DNA of 64,000 bases from Nocardioides oceani (GCF_030412965.1 NZ_JAUHJQ010000003.1:301593-365592); one strand, 5' to 3'; shown: positions 26,443 through 35,520, numbered from the stretch's first letter. Made by a program: numbers and translations. Notes: generated by a model not told the origin, from the letters alone.

Positions 26443-26964
26443 TCAGGCGAAGGGGTCCGGGCGGCCACCGGGCAGCTCGGCGAGCAGCTCCCGCGCCTGC
26501 GCGGCGACCTTGTGCTCGACGAGCACCTCGTAGCGGGTGGCGACGACCTGGGTGACCGAGGAGAAGTCGCGGCGGCCGCGGGTCGCGGCGTAGCCGGCGA
26601 GCGCCCAGATCACGCCGAAGAGCGCACCGAACAGCACCGTCGACAGCAGGATCGTGAGCAGGCCCTCCTCGGTGAACAGGCCGAAGAGCAGGCCGATGAA
26701 GAGGCCGAACCAGGCGCCGGACAGCAGCCCGCCGAGCGCGACCTTGCCGGTGGTGAGCCGGCCGGTGATCCGCTCCAGCCGCTTGAGGTCGGTGCCGACG
26801 ATCATGCACTGCTCGACCGGGAACTTCCGGTCGGCGAGGAAGTCGACGGCCTTCTGGGCGGCCGCGTAGTCGTCGTACACGGCCAGCGACTGCGGGAAGT
26901 CCAGGCCGAGCGGGGAGCGGCCGGCGCCGGGGCCGCCCATCGGCGTACCAGTGGGGATGCTCAT
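26443..26964 (-). CDS. General stress protein 17M-like (YflT domain) membrane protein
   Basis: A 173-residue protein. The N-terminal YflT/GS17M domain is visible as [24 protein letters not shown] and [20 protein letters not shown]. Two glycine-rich membrane helices follow at about 78-96 and 102-124 ([19 protein letters not shown] and [19 protein letters not shown]). A cytosolic tail [21 protein letters not shown] ends it. The family is linked to general stress responses but the activity is unknown. The ATG at 26964 is chosen over an upstream GTG at 27000 that would overlap the purS promoter. It diverges from purS. Confidence 0.87.
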   Translation of the reverse strand: MSIPTGTPMGGPGAGRSPLGLDFPQSLAVYDDYAAAQKAVDFLADRKFPVEQCMIVGTDLKRLERITGRLTTGKVALGGLLSGAWFGLFIGLLFGLFTEEGLLTILLSTVLFGALFGVIWALAGYAATRGRRDFSSVTQVVATRYEVLVEHKVAAQARELLAELPGGRPDPFA

Positions 26965-26988
26965 GCTCTGACCAGTGCCCGGCGCACC

Positions 26989-26994
26989 TAGACT
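26989..26994 (+). promoter_or_regulatory. -10 box of purS (leaderless type)
   Basis: TAGACT ends 6 nt before the ATG at 27001, with no ribosome site between them. Transcription would start at or next to the A of the ATG. Confidence 0.6.
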
Positions 26995-27000
26995 GGACAC

Positions 27001-27264
27001 ATGCCTCGAGTCGTCGTCGACGTCATGCCCAAGCCCGAGATCCTCGACCCCCAGGGCAAGGCGGTCCTCGGCGCACTGCCGCGGCTCGGCTTCGACGGGG
27101 TGACCGACGTCCGCCAGGGCAAGCGCTTCGAGCTCGTCGTCGAGGGCGAGGCCGACGGCACCGTCAGCGAGGCGGTGCTCGCCGACGTCACCCGGATGGC
27201 CGAGACGCTGCTGTCGAACCCGGTCATCGAGAACTTCGCGGTGCGGGTGGAGCAGGACGCATGA
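27001..27264 (+). CDS. purS: Phosphoribosylformylglycinamidine synthase, PurS subunit
   Basis: An 87-residue structural subunit of the FGAM synthase complex (PurS-PurQ-PurL), which makes step 4 of purine synthesis from FGAR, glutamine and ATP. It is recognised by [19 protein letters not shown], seen as [16 protein letters not shown], then [17 protein letters not shown] and the C-terminal NPVIENFAV. It starts with a likely leaderless ATG. purQ starts inside its stop codon (ATGA, 4-bp overlap). The catalytic large subunit PurL is encoded separately 3 kb downstream. Confidence 0.97.
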   Translation: MPRVVVDVMPKPEILDPQGKAVLGALPRLGFDGVTDVRQGKRFELVVEGEADGTVSEAVLADVTRMAETLLSNPVIENFAVRVEQDA

Positions 27265-27935
27265 AGGTCGGCGTCGTCACCTTCCCCGGCTCGCTCGACG
27301 ACGTCGACGCGCAGCGCGCCGTCCGCCTCGGCGGCCACGAGGCCGTCGCGCTGTGGCACGGCGACCACGACCTCCGCGGCGTGGACGCGGTCGTGCTGCC
27401 GGGCGGCTTCTCCTACGGCGACTACCTGCGCTGCGGCGCGATCTCCCGCTTCTCCCCGGTGATGACCGAGGTGGTGGAGGCGGCCGGTCGCGGCATGCCC
27501 GTGCTGGGCATCTGCAACGGCTTCCAGATCCTGTGCGAGTCCCACCTGCTGCCCGGTGCGCTCATCCGCAACCAGCGCCAGAAGTTCCTCTGCCTCGACC
27601 AGCGCCTGCGCATCGAGAGCACCCGCACCCCGTGGACCGCGGCGTACGCCGAGGGCCAGGAGGTCGTCATCGCGCTCAAGAACGGCGAGGGGTCCTTCGT
27701 CGCCGACGAGGAGACGCTGGACCGGCTCGAGGGCGAGGGACAGGTCGTCGCCCGCTACCTCGGTGAGAACCCCAACGGCTCGCTGCGCGACATCGCCGGC
27801 ATCAGCAACGAGCGCGGCAACGTCGTGGGCCTCATGCCGCACCCCGAGCACTCCGTCGAGGAGCTCTGCGGCACCGGCACCGACGGGCTCGGCTTCTTCG
27901 CGCTGGCCTCGCTGGCCGCCGAGGTCTTCGCGTGA
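27261..27935 (+). CDS. purQ: Phosphoribosylformylglycinamidine synthase, glutaminase subunit
   Basis: A 224-residue class I glutamine amidotransferase that supplies ammonia to PurL. The nucleophile is in [10 protein letters not shown] (Cys at about residue 86). The His-Glu pair of the triad is in [12 protein letters not shown] near residue 195. [14 protein letters not shown] is a PurQ-specific segment. It overlaps purS by 4 bp and the following DUF3817 gene overlaps it by 4 bp, so all three are translationally coupled. Confidence 0.98.
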   Translation: MKVGVVTFPGSLDDVDAQRAVRLGGHEAVALWHGDHDLRGVDAVVLPGGFSYGDYLRCGAISRFSPVMTEVVEAAGRGMPVLGICNGFQILCESHLLPGALIRNQRQKFLCLDQRLRIESTRTPWTAAYAEGQEVVIALKNGEGSFVADEETLDRLEGEGQVVARYLGENPNGSLRDIAGISNERGNVVGLMPHPEHSVEELCGTGTDGLGFFALASLAAEVFA

Positions 27936-28387
27936 TCTCCTCGCCGAACCGGCTCTTCCGCACCGTCGCGACCGCCGAGGCGATCACCTGGGCCGGCCTG
28001 CTGGGCGGGATGTTCCTCAAGTACGCCACCGACACCACCGAGCTCGGCGTCCGGATCTTCGGGCCGATCCACGGCGCGGTGTTCATCGCCTACTGCGTCA
28101 CGACCGTCGTCGTCGCCGTCGACCAGCGCTGGTCGCCCGGCCGGCTCGTCGGCGGCCTGGCCTCCTCGGTGCCGCCCTTCCTGACCCTGTGGTTCGAGCG
28201 GTACGCCGGCCGGCAGGGCCTGCTCGCCGACTCCTGGCGGCTGCGCTCCACCGACACGCCCGCGACCGGCCTCGAGCGACCCGTCGGCTGGCTGGTGCGC
28301 AACCCCGCCCGCGGGCTCGTCGCCGCCCTCGTCGCGGTCGTCGCCCTCTTCGGCCTCGCGCTCGTCGCCGGCCCGCCCGTCGGCTGA
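27932..28387 (+). CDS. DUF3817 family membrane protein
   Basis: A 151-residue protein with three or four hydrophobic segments. The DUF3817 core is [24 protein letters not shown], with a conserved Glu in helix 1, then [23 protein letters not shown] and [19 protein letters not shown]. The family is a small integral membrane domain of unknown function widespread in actinobacteria. The GTG start sits in the purQ stop codon as GTGA, so it is part of the purSQ operon. A C-terminal fourth helix ([17 protein letters not shown]) extends past the usual domain. Confidence 0.88.
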   Translation: MISSPNRLFRTVATAEAITWAGLLGGMFLKYATDTTELGVRIFGPIHGAVFIAYCVTTVVVAVDQRWSPGRLVGGLASSVPPFLTLWFERYAGRQGLLADSWRLRSTDTPATGLERPVGWLVRNPARGLVAALVAVVALFGLALVAGPPVG

Positions 28388-28407
28388 CCCGTCCGCGCCG
28401 CCGGAAG

Positions 28408-28492
28408 TTTCATCGGCCGGCCGATGAAACTCCCGGTGGGCCGATGAAACTTCATCGTCCGACCGACAGTTCCAGCGGCCGGCCGACGAAAC
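28408..28492. repeat. Palindromic repeat family 2, copy 2
   Basis: Starts with the same palindrome TTTCATCGGCC/GGCCGATGAAA, here extended to 26 bp (28406-28431). GTGGGCCGATGAA and TTCCAGCGGCCGGCCGA blocks follow in the same order as in copy 1 at 14671. It lies 3' of the purSQ-DUF3817 operon and before a convergent gene. Confidence 0.85.
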
Positions 28493-28516
28493 GTTCGCCG
28501 CTGGGCCGCTCGAGCC

Positions 28517-29905
28517 TCAGCGGACGCCGGAGCGGAGGGCGGCCCAGGACTCGGGGTTGACGACGCCGGAGACCGGCAGGTCGATCTTGTCCTGCCAGGC
28601 GCGGACGGCGGTGTCGGTACGGGCGTCGAAGACCCCGGTGACGACGACCTGCGCGCGGGGGCTCGCGGCGTTGATCGCCCGCTGCACGCGGCGCACGTCC
28701 GAGCCGGCCGACCCGCGCTTGAGGACCGGCGAGCCGCCGGCTGCGTGCAGGGACATCCAGTTGGCCTTGGTGAACCGGTCCTGGACCGGGAAGCCGTGGG
28801 CGGACTGCCACGCGCGGATGCTGGCGAGGGTGCGGGCGTTCAGGGTGCCGGTCAGCGCGCCGGCGTACTCGCCCTTCTCCTTGAGCAGGCACTGCAGCGC
28901 CTTGACCTGGCCGGGGTCCGACGGCTTCTGGTTGCCGGTGGCCGGACGGAGCGCGGCGTACGTCGGGTAGGAGACGCGCGTGCCGCCGCAGCGCGACTCG
29001 GGCGCGGCGACCGAGCCCCGGCCGACGTCGAGGAAGTTGCTGTCGATGTTGATCCGGACGCCGCCCCAGGTCTCGTCGTGCCCGCCGCGGTACTGCTTGA
29101 CGCGGCCGTGCGGACGCCAGCCGTCGTCGCGGATGTAGGAGGTCGAGGTGTTGGCGACGCCGTCCCAGCGCGCGACCCAGATGTAGTCGGGCAGCGTGTA
29201 GGTGCCGGGCCGGTTGACGCGGACGTCGTCGAGCGCCTTGATGCCGGAGCCGGCGCTGGAGTAGACGCCGGAGACCCAGCCGAGCTCGTGGAGCCGCTCG
29301 GTCCACGCGCCGAGGAACGCCAGGGCGGACTCGCGGCAGTGGGTGTTGCTGTTGTCGTAGCCCTCGAGGTCGTACCACAGCGTGCTGCCCGGGGCGATGC
29401 CGAGCGCGGTCGCGGCGGCGACGGAGGAGTCGGCCTCGGCGATGCCCTGCTGGCGGGCCTGGAAGTACCGACCGTTGCCGCCCGGCTTGGGGTTGATCTT
29501 CACGTCGTCGTCGTAGCGGGGGAACCGCGGCTGGCACGACGCCTGCGGGCCGAGGGTGATCGGCAGCAGCCGCCAGCCCTTGCTGAGCTGGCTGCTCACC
29601 CAGGCCGGCGTCAGGTTCGGCTGGCTGCGGCAGGCGCGTGAGTCGCCGGCGATGTAGATGCCGACGGCGAGGAACGGGGAGTGCTTGAGCCAGCGGTTCA
29701 TCGCCCGCTGGTCGGGCGCCAGGCACTGGTCGAAGCCGTAGCCGGTGAAGTCGCCGGGCGTCACGACGTTCGCCTTCTTGGCGACCGCCTTCGCGGCCGG
29801 TGCGGAGGAGGCGGGGGAGGGACCCTCGGCCTCGGCGGCCTGCGGGCCGAGCAGCAGGGCGCCGGCGAGGAGGGCGGACAGGACGGCGGGGGCACGGCGG
29901 CGCAT
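28517..29905 (-). CDS. Secreted DUF1906 glycoside-hydrolase-like protein with two peptidoglycan-binding domains
   Basis: A 462-residue exported protein. The signal peptide is MRRRAPAVLSALLAGALLLG with a likely cut after AEA. Residues about 47-290 form the DUF1906 (Rv2525c-like) TIM-barrel domain: GDFTGYGFDQCLAPDQ at its start, VGIYIAGDSRAC, STLWYDLEGYD (acidic catalytic-type pair), and SGVYSSAGSG. Two PG_binding_1 repeats follow at about 318-385 and 395-460, with VKALQCLLKEKGEY and VRRVQRAINAASP. It probably acts on or binds the cell wall. The promoter holds a direct repeat resembling an MtrA box. It is divergent from purL. Confidence 0.92.
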   Translation of the reverse strand: MRRRAPAVLSALLAGALLLGPQAAEAEGPSPASSAPAAKAVAKKANVVTPGDFTGYGFDQCLAPDQRAMNRWLKHSPFLAVGIYIAGDSRACRSQPNLTPAWVSSQLSKGWRLLPITLGPQASCQPRFPRYDDDVKINPKPGGNGRYFQARQQGIAEADSSVAAATALGIAPGSTLWYDLEGYDNSNTHCRESALAFLGAWTERLHELGWVSGVYSSAGSGIKALDDVRVNRPGTYTLPDYIWVARWDGVANTSTSYIRDDGWRPHGRVKQYRGGHDETWGGVRINIDSNFLDVGRGSVAAPESRCGGTRVSYPTYAALRPATGNQKPSDPGQVKALQCLLKEKGEYAGALTGTLNARTLASIRAWQSAHGFPVQDRFTKANWMSLHAAGGSPVLKRGSAGSDVRRVQRAINAASPRAQVVVTGVFDARTDTAVRAWQDKIDLPVSGVVNPESWAALRSGVR

Positions 29906-29941
29906 GGGGCTCGATCACTCCAGGAGACGGGAAGGCGCCTC

Positions 29942-29971
29942 ACCATAACCACAGCAGTCACACCAGTCACA
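29942..29971 (-). promoter_or_regulatory. Promoter of the DUF1906 gene with MtrA-like direct repeat
   Basis: On the plus strand, GTCACA occurs at 29957-29962 and again at 29966-29971 with a 3-bp spacer. On the minus strand the repeat overlaps the -35 position of a TATGGT -10 box (plus coordinates 29942-29947). Direct GTCACA repeats are described for the cell-wall regulator MtrA, so binding is plausible but unproven. Confidence 0.4.
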
Positions 29972-30043
29972 GGGCTTCGGTCGAACTACACCGGGGTAGT
30001 TCTCGTCGCGCCGGCCGTGGTCGGTGACGCGACGTACCGCCGG

Positions 30044-30049
30044 TAGATT
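30044..30049 (+). promoter_or_regulatory. -10 box of purL (leaderless type)
   Basis: TAGATT ends 6 nt before the GTG at 30056, with no ribosome site in between. Confidence 0.6.
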
Positions 30050-30055
30050 GTCGCC

Positions 30056-32311
30056 GTGCTCGACACCGTGGCCGCTGCCGCCGAGGACCCCGCCCGTGAC
30101 CAGCCCTGGGCCGACCTCGGCCTCAAGGCCGACGAGTACCGACGGATCCACGAGATCCTCGGTCGTCGCCCGACGAGCTCGGAGCTGGCGATGTACTCGG
30201 TGATGTGGAGCGAGCACTGCTCCTACAAGTCCTCCAAGGTCCACCTCAAGCAGTTCTCCGAGCTGCCGCAGGAGACGCCGCTCGGCAAGACCCTGGCCGG
30301 CATCGGCGAGAACGCCGGCGTGATCGACATCGGCCAGGGCTACGCGGTGACGTTCAAGGTGGAGAGCCACAACCACCCGTCGTACGTCGAGCCCTACCAG
30401 GGCGCCGCGACCGGCGTCGGCGGCATCGTCCGCGACATCCTCGCGATGGGCGCCCGCCCGGTCGCCGTCATGGACCCGCTGCGCTTCGGCCCGCTCGACG
30501 CCGACGACACCCACCGCGTGCTGCCCGGGATCGTGGCGGGCGTCGGCGGCTACGGCAACTGCCTGGGGCTGCCCAACATCGGCGGCGAGGCCGTCTTCGA
30601 CGAGACCTACCTCGGCAACCCGCTCGTCAACGCGCTGTGCGTCGGCGTGCTGCGCCACGAGGACCTGCACCTGGCCAAGGCGAGCGGCGTCGGCAACAAG
30701 GTCGTGCTGTACGGCGCGAAGACCGGCGGCGACGGCATCGGCGGTGTCTCGGTGCTGGCCTCGGAGACCTTCGACGCCGCCGAGGACGGCACCAGCGGCC
30801 CCGCGAAGCGTCCGGCCGTGCAGGTCGGCGACCCCTTCATGGAGAAGCTCCTCATCGAGTGCACCCTCGAGATCTTCGCGGCCGGCCTGGTCGCGGGCAT
30901 CCAGGACCTCGGCGGCGCGGGCCTGTCCTGCGCCACCTCCGAGCTGGCCAGCGCCGGCGACGGCGGCATGCACGTCGACCTCGACCTGGTGCCGCTGCGC
31001 GACTCCACGCTCTCGCCCGAGGAGATCCTCATGAGCGAGTCGCAGGAGCGGATGATGGCGGTCGTCGAGCCCGGCGACGTGGAGGCGTTCCTCGCGATCT
31101 GCGCGAAGTGGGACGTCGACGCGACCGTCATCGGCGAGGTCACCGACACCGGCCGGCTCCACGTCGACTGGCACGGCCAGCGCGTCGTCGACGTGCCGCC
31201 GCGCTCGGTCGCGCACGAGGGCCCGACGTACCAGCGTCCCCTCGCCCGGCCCTCCTGGCAGGACGAGCTGCAGGCCGACCGCGCCGAGGACCTCCCGCGG
31301 CCGACGACGCCCGAGGAGCTGCGCGAGACGCTGCTGCGGATGGTCGCCAGCCCGAACCTGTGCGACAAGTCCTGGATCACAGACCAGTACGACCGCTACG
31401 TCCGCGGCAACACCGTCCTCGCCCAGCCCTCCGACAGCGGCATGGTCCGCGTCGACGAGGAGACCAACCTCGGCGTGGCCGTCTCGACCGACTGCAACGG
31501 CCGGTTCGCCAAGCTCGACCCGTACGCCGGCGCGCAGCTCGCCCTCGCGGAGTCCTACCGCAACGTGGCGACCGGCGGCGCCGTCCCGCTCGCGATCTCC
31601 GACTGCCTCAACTTCGGCTCGCCGGAGGACCCGGCGGTCATGTGGCAGTTCGCCGAGGCCTGCCGCGGCCTCAAGGACGGGTGCGCCGAGCTCGGCATCC
31701 CGGTGACCGGCGGCAACGTCAGCCTCTACAACCAGACCGGCGAGACCGCGATCCTGCCGACCCCGGTCGTCGCGGTGCTCGGCGTCGTCGAGGACGTCAC
31801 GCAGCGGACCCCGTCGGCCTGGTCGGCCGCGGGCGAGTCCGTCTTCCTGCTCGGCGAGACCCGCGAGGAGCTCTCCGGCTCGGAGTGGGCGCACGTCGTG
31901 CACGGGCACCTCGGCGGCCTCCCGCCGCGGGTCGACCTGGCCGCGGAGAAGGCGCTCGCCGCGCTGCTGCACGAGGGCGTCGGGCTGCTCACCAGCGCCC
32001 ACGACGTCGCCGACGGCGGGCTCGCCCAGACCCTCGCCGAGGCCGCGATGCGGACCATGGTCGGCGTGACCGCGACCGTCCCGGGCGACCCGTTCGTCGG
32101 GCTGTTCGCGGAGTCGGCCGCCCGCGCGGTCGTCACCGTGCCGGCCGGCGACGCCGACCGCCTGCGCGACCTCGCCGCGCGCCACGGCGTACCCCTCACG
32201 GAGCTGGGCACCACCGGCGGCGACTCCCTCGTCGTCGAGGGCGCCTTCGACGTGCCGCTGCTCGAGCTGCGGTCGGCGTGGATGGCCACGCTGCCGGCGG
32301 CTCTCGCCTGA
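30056..32311 (+). CDS. purL: Phosphoribosylformylglycinamidine synthase, PurL subunit
   Basis: The 751-residue catalytic subunit of FGAM synthase (small PurL type that needs PurS and PurQ). The first half includes [20 protein letters not shown] (catalytic His), [21 protein letters not shown], seen as [11 protein letters not shown] and [13 protein letters not shown], and the second half repeats the AIRS-like fold with [11 protein letters not shown] and [11 protein letters not shown]. Both nucleotide-binding folds of the duplicated AIRS module are present. It is transcribed alone from a TAGATT box. Codon use matches the neighbours. Confidence 0.98.
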   Translation: MLDTVAAAAEDPARDQPWADLGLKADEYRRIHEILGRRPTSSELAMYSVMWSEHCSYKSSKVHLKQFSELPQETPLGKTLAGIGENAGVIDIGQGYAVTFKVESHNHPSYVEPYQGAATGVGGIVRDILAMGARPVAVMDPLRFGPLDADDTHRVLPGIVAGVGGYGNCLGLPNIGGEAVFDETYLGNPLVNALCVGVLRHEDLHLAKASGVGNKVVLYGAKTGGDGIGGVSVLASETFDAAEDGTSGPAKRPAVQVGDPFMEKLLIECTLEIFAAGLVAGIQDLGGAGLSCATSELASAGDGGMHVDLDLVPLRDSTLSPEEILMSESQERMMAVVEPGDVEAFLAICAKWDVDATVIGEVTDTGRLHVDWHGQRVVDVPPRSVAHEGPTYQRPLARPSWQDELQADRAEDLPRPTTPEELRETLLRMVASPNLCDKSWITDQYDRYVRGNTVLAQPSDSGMVRVDEETNLGVAVSTDCNGRFAKLDPYAGAQLALAESYRNVATGGAVPLAISDCLNFGSPEDPAVMWQFAEACRGLKDGCAELGIPVTGGNVSLYNQTGETAILPTPVVAVLGVVEDVTQRTPSAWSAAGESVFLLGETREELSGSEWAHVVHGHLGGLPPRVDLAAEKALAALLHEGVGLLTSAHDVADGGLAQTLAEAAMRTMVGVTATVPGDPFVGLFAESAARAVVTVPAGDADRLRDLAARHGVPLTELGTTGGDSLVVEGAFDVPLLELRSAWMATLPAALA

Positions 32312-32330
32312 GTCGGGCCGCCTGAGTCGG

Positions 32331-32756
32331 GTGCCGGAGGACCTCGTGGTCACGGGGACGTGGACCGTCCCCGACGCCGAGCTGTCCGAACGGTTCTCGC
32401 GCTCGTCCGGCCCGGGCGGGCAGGGGGTCAACACGGCGGACTCGCGGGTGGAGCTGTCGTACGACGTCGCCGGCTCCGCCTCGCTGCCCGACCGGCTGCG
32501 CGACCGCGTCCTCGCCCGGCTCGCCGGACGGCTGGTCGACGGGGTGCTGACGATCGCGGCCAGCGAGCACCGCACCCAGCTGGCCAATCGGAGGGCCGCG
32601 CGGGAACGAATGGCCTCCGTGCTCCGTGACGCCTGCGCCCCGCCCCCGCCGAGCCGGCGACCGACCCGGCCGACCCGCGGTTCGAAGGAGCGGCGGCTGT
32701 CGGCCAAGAAGCGGCGCGGGGAGACCAAGCGGGGCCGGCAGGGGCGGTTCGAGTGA
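32331..32756 (+). CDS. arfB: Peptidyl-tRNA hydrolase ArfB (ribosome rescue, release-factor-like)
   Basis: A 141-residue codon-independent release factor that frees stalled ribosomes lacking a stop codon. The catalytic GGQ is in SRSSGPGGQGVNTADSRVEL, near residue 29. It has no codon-recognition domain, as in ArfB/YaeJ. The C-terminus is a basic tail (RGSKERRLSAKKRRGETKRG) that would enter the mRNA channel. The GTG at 32331 follows purL by 19 bp. The next gene overlaps its stop codon as GTGA. Confidence 0.94.
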   Translation: MPEDLVVTGTWTVPDAELSERFSRSSGPGGQGVNTADSRVELSYDVAGSASLPDRLRDRVLARLAGRLVDGVLTIAASEHRTQLANRRAARERMASVLRDACAPPPPSRRPTRPTRGSKERRLSAKKRRGETKRGRQGRFE

Positions 32757-33634
32757 GGGCCACCCGGCGTGGGCTCCTCGGCGGCGGCCTGGTCGCGGGC
32801 GTGGGTATCGGGACGCTGGCCGCCTGCAGCGAGGGCGAGCCGCCGACCACCACCAGGAGGAGCGAGGGCGTGACCGGAGCACCGACGACCCCCGAGCGGC
32901 GACGCATCGAGTACGGCCAGGACCCCTCCCAGTTCGGCGAGCTGCACCTGCCGTCCGGCGAACCGCGCGGCGTCGTGGTCGTGGTGCACGGCGGGTTCTG
33001 GCGCTCGCAGTACGACCTGTCGCTCGGCACCCCGCTCGCCGTGGACCTGGCCCGGCGCGGGTGGGCGGCGTGGAACATCGAGTACCGCCGGGTCGGCTCG
33101 GGTCCCGGCGGGGGCGGCGGCGCGCCCGAGACGTTCGACGACATCGCCGCGGCCGTCGACGCGTTGCGGGAGACCGGCCTGGACCTGTCGACCGTCGTCG
33201 CGGTCGGCCACTCCGCCGGCGGCCACCTCGCCGCCTGGGCCGCCTCGCGGACGCGCGACGAGCGCTGGGCCGGCGGGGTCGGGCTGACCGGCATCGTCTC
33301 CCAGGCGGGCGTGCTCGACCTCCGCCGGGCGATCAGCGAGGGCGTCGGCCAGACGGCCGTGCCGGACCTGCTGGGCACCGACCCCGACCCGGCCGCCGTC
33401 GACCCGGCCTACGACCCGCAGCAGCAGCTGCCCCTCGACGTACCGCTCTGGTGCGTGCACGGCCGCGAGGACGACATCGTCCCGATCAACCAGTCCGAGG
33501 AGTACGTCGCCGCCGCGACCGCCGCCGGCGCCTCGGCCGAGCTGGTCGCCGTCGACGGCGACCACTTCGTCGTCATCGACCCCGCCGGCGACGCCTGGGC
33601 CCGGATCGTCGCCATCCTCGACGCCCTCGCCTGA
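32753..33634 (+). CDS. Alpha/beta hydrolase lipoprotein (Tat-type signal)
   Basis: A 293-residue predicted lipoprotein. The N-terminus RATRRGLLGGGLVAGVGIG ends at a lipobox LAAC, with paired arginines that suggest Tat export. The hydrolase fold shows the oxyanion HGGFW motif, the nucleophile elbow GHSAGGHLAAW and a likely acid/His pair in HGREDDIVP and DGDHFVVID. It resembles the BD-FAE/kynurenine-formamidase-like esterases. Substrate unknown. The GTG overlaps the arfB stop by 4 bp, so it is co-translated. A 570-bp repeat-rich gap follows. Confidence 0.86.
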   Translation: MRATRRGLLGGGLVAGVGIGTLAACSEGEPPTTTRRSEGVTGAPTTPERRRIEYGQDPSQFGELHLPSGEPRGVVVVVHGGFWRSQYDLSLGTPLAVDLARRGWAAWNIEYRRVGSGPGGGGGAPETFDDIAAAVDALRETGLDLSTVVAVGHSAGGHLAAWAASRTRDERWAGGVGLTGIVSQAGVLDLRRAISEGVGQTAVPDLLGTDPDPAAVDPAYDPQQQLPLDVPLWCVHGREDDIVPINQSEEYVAAATAAGASAELVAVDGDHFVVIDPAGDAWARIVAILDALA

Positions 33635-33639
33635 CCCCG

Positions 33640-34135
33640 CTGGCCGAGCGACTCCGCCGGTCGAGCAGAGAGCCCTGGCGGGCGTCGTCGAGCTCCCGCT
33701 GGTCGAGCAGCGAGCGCCAGCGAGCGTCGTCGAGACCCGGTGAGGGTGCGTGCGGTGCTGGGTACGTCGCGGGGTTTCGACACGGTCGGGGCTGGGGCGC
33801 CTCCCTGCTCAACCAGCGGTGGACTCCTGCTGGTCGAGCAGCGAGCCCCGGCGAGCGTCGTCGAGACCCGGTGAGGGTGCTTGCGGTGCTGGGTACGTCG
33901 CGGGGTTTCGACACGGTCGGCGCTGGGGCGCCTCCCTGCTCAACCAGCGGTGGACTCCTGCTGGTCGAGCAGCGAGCGCCAGCGAGCGTCGTCGAGACCC
34001 GGTGAGGTGCGCAGGGCCTTGCGGTGGGCGGTGGCGGACTCCTGCTGGTCGAGCAGCGAGCGCCAGCGAGCGTCGTCGAGACCCGGTGAGGTGCGCAGGG
34101 CGTTGCGGTGGTCGCGGGCGCTCGGCTGGTCGAGG
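33640..34135. repeat. Repeat family 3 cluster in a 572-bp gene-free gap
   Basis: Four 47-bp units starting GCTGGTCGAGCAGCGAG and ending CGTCGTCGAGACCCGGTGAG lie at 33698-33744, 33829-33875, 33960-34006 and 34044-34090, with a diverged fifth near 33655. Between units 1-2 and 2-3 stand two nearly identical blocks with GGGGTTTCGACACGGTCGG and CTGCTCAACCAGC, which are diverged inverted arms of the same element. The whole block (about 131-bp period) looks like tandem amplification of a palindromic element. No gene is supported in the gap. Confidence 0.85.
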
Positions 34136-34194
34136 GGCGCGCGCTCGTGGCTGCCCCACCGCGACCACCCACCGCCCGCCGCCCGCAGGCCGCC

Positions 34195-34200
34195 TAGCCT
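34195..34200 (+). promoter_or_regulatory. -10 box of the short Rossmann-protein gene
   Basis: TAGCCT ends 6 nt before the GTG at 34207. Confidence 0.45.
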
Positions 34201-34206
34201 GAGGGC

Positions 34207-34629
34207 GTGCTGCTGCGGTGGAGGCTGGGCGTCGTGGTCGGCGGCGGGACCGGGGTGGGGCACGAGGTCTGCCTGCGGCTGGCTCGGTCGGGGTCGGGGG
34301 TGCTCGTGGTCGACCCCGACGCGGCGGCGGCCGAGGTGACGGCGGCGGAGGTGCGGCGCAGCCGGGTGTCGGGCTGGACGCTGCAGGCCGACCCGGCGAC
34401 CGAGCCGGCCGACGACCAGCTGGTCGCGGGCCGGGCCCGGGACCTCGGCGGCGCCGACCTCCTGGTGACCTCCGGCATGACCGCGCGGGCGGCGCTCGCC
34501 CTGGGCCGCGCGCTGCTCATCGAGCCGGTCCTCGTCCCAGGCCCGCGCGACCTCGACGCGAGCCGCACCGCGGCCGCCGTGCTCGGCCTCCTGCGCGACG
34601 CCGACCCGGGCGCCGTCGTCGTCCTCTAG
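34207..34629 (+). CDS. Short Rossmann-fold (SDR-like) protein
   Basis: A 140-residue protein. The N-terminus LGVVVGGGTGVGHEVCLRLARSG, described by its GGGTGVGHE turn, is a TGxxxGxG-like dinucleotide-binding loop of short-chain dehydrogenases. DLLVTSG is the fourth strand. The catalytic Tyr-x-x-x-Lys is absent and the length is about half that of a normal SDR, yet the frame is open and ends cleanly, so it may be a reduced, non-catalytic relative. The GTG start follows a TAGCCT box. Its stop shares a CTAG with the stop codon of the convergent nei gene. The repeat cluster lies directly upstream. Confidence 0.6.
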   Translation: MLLRWRLGVVVGGGTGVGHEVCLRLARSGSGVLVVDPDAAAAEVTAAEVRRSRVSGWTLQADPATEPADDQLVAGRARDLGGADLLVTSGMTARAALALGRALLIEPVLVPGPRDLDASRTAAAVLGLLRDADPGAVVVL

Positions 34630-35462
34630 CGCGCCGCCGGCGACGTGAGCGTGCGGGCCTCCGGCCCGGGGCCGGGCTGGCAGTGCGGGCACCACCAGGT
34701 ACGCCGGTTGGCGGGGTCGTTCGGGACCTCCGGCACCACCTCGACCCGGGTGCCGCACCGCAGGCACGGCCGCCCGGCCCGCCCGGACACCCAGTGCGAC
34801 TCGCCCTTGCGGCCGACGCCGGTCGTGACCTGGTAGGCACCCTCGACGGTCGCCGAGTGCACCAGCGCCCGGGCCCCCAGCGCGACGAGCCGCTCGACGT
34901 CGACGTCGCCGATCGGCGTCCAGGGGCTGCGGCCGACGAGGAAGGCCAGCTCGTTGGCCCACAGGTTGCCCCAGCCGGCGACCTTGCGCTGGTCGAGCAG
35001 CGCGGACACGAGCGGCACGGCGGGCTCGGCGCGCAGGCGGCGTACGGCCTCCTCGGCGTCCCAGTCCGCCCGCAGCGGGTCCGGTCCGAGGTGGCCGACC
35101 AGCTCGTGCTCGCGGGCGGTCTCGACGAGCTCCACCTCGTGCAGCTTCAGCCCGTACGCCGTGTGGCCGGCGTCGGTCGCGAGCACGATCCGCACGTCCG
35201 GCATGAGCCTGCGGGGCAGCTGCTTGCCGGGGCCGGTGACCGACCAGGAGCCGTCCATCAGCAGGTGGGTGTGCAGGGTGGCCCCTCCGCTGAACCGGGT
35301 GAGCAGGTGCTTGCCGTGCGTCGCGTGCTCCAGCACGACACGCCCGGCGAGGTCCCGCGTGGCGAGCCGGGGCAGGCGCAGGTCGCTGCGCACGATGGTC
35401 CGCCCGCGGAGCGGCCGGTCGAGCCGCCGCGCCAGCTTGTAGACGCTGTCCCCCTCCGGCAC
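34626..35462 (-). CDS. nei: Endonuclease VIII-like DNA glycosylase (Fpg/Nei family)
   Basis: A 278-residue bifunctional glycosylase/AP lyase for oxidised bases. After Met removal the chain starts PEGDSVYKLA, with Pro as catalytic nucleophile and Glu next to it. ATHGKHLLTRF carries the beta-turn lysine. The helix-two-turn-helix is near LLDQRKVAGWGNLWANE. A C-terminal zinc finger is formed by CLRCG and CPHC. The start is a GTG at 35462, given by the invariant PEG start. It resembles the actinobacterial Nei2 group. It is convergent with the short Rossmann protein gene, sharing CTAG at the two stops. Confidence 0.95.
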   Translation of the reverse strand: MPEGDSVYKLARRLDRPLRGRTIVRSDLRLPRLATRDLAGRVVLEHATHGKHLLTRFSGGATLHTHLLMDGSWSVTGPGKQLPRRLMPDVRIVLATDAGHTAYGLKLHEVELVETAREHELVGHLGPDPLRADWDAEEAVRRLRAEPAVPLVSALLDQRKVAGWGNLWANELAFLVGRSPWTPIGDVDVERLVALGARALVHSATVEGAYQVTTGVGRKGESHWVSGRAGRPCLRCGTRVEVVPEVPNDPANRRTWWCPHCQPGPGPEARTLTSPAAR

Positions 35463-35520
35463 CCCGCCATCCTCCGGGGCCCGGTCAAGCCCGCGGGCGG
35501 GGGAGGCCGGCGGCGGAACC

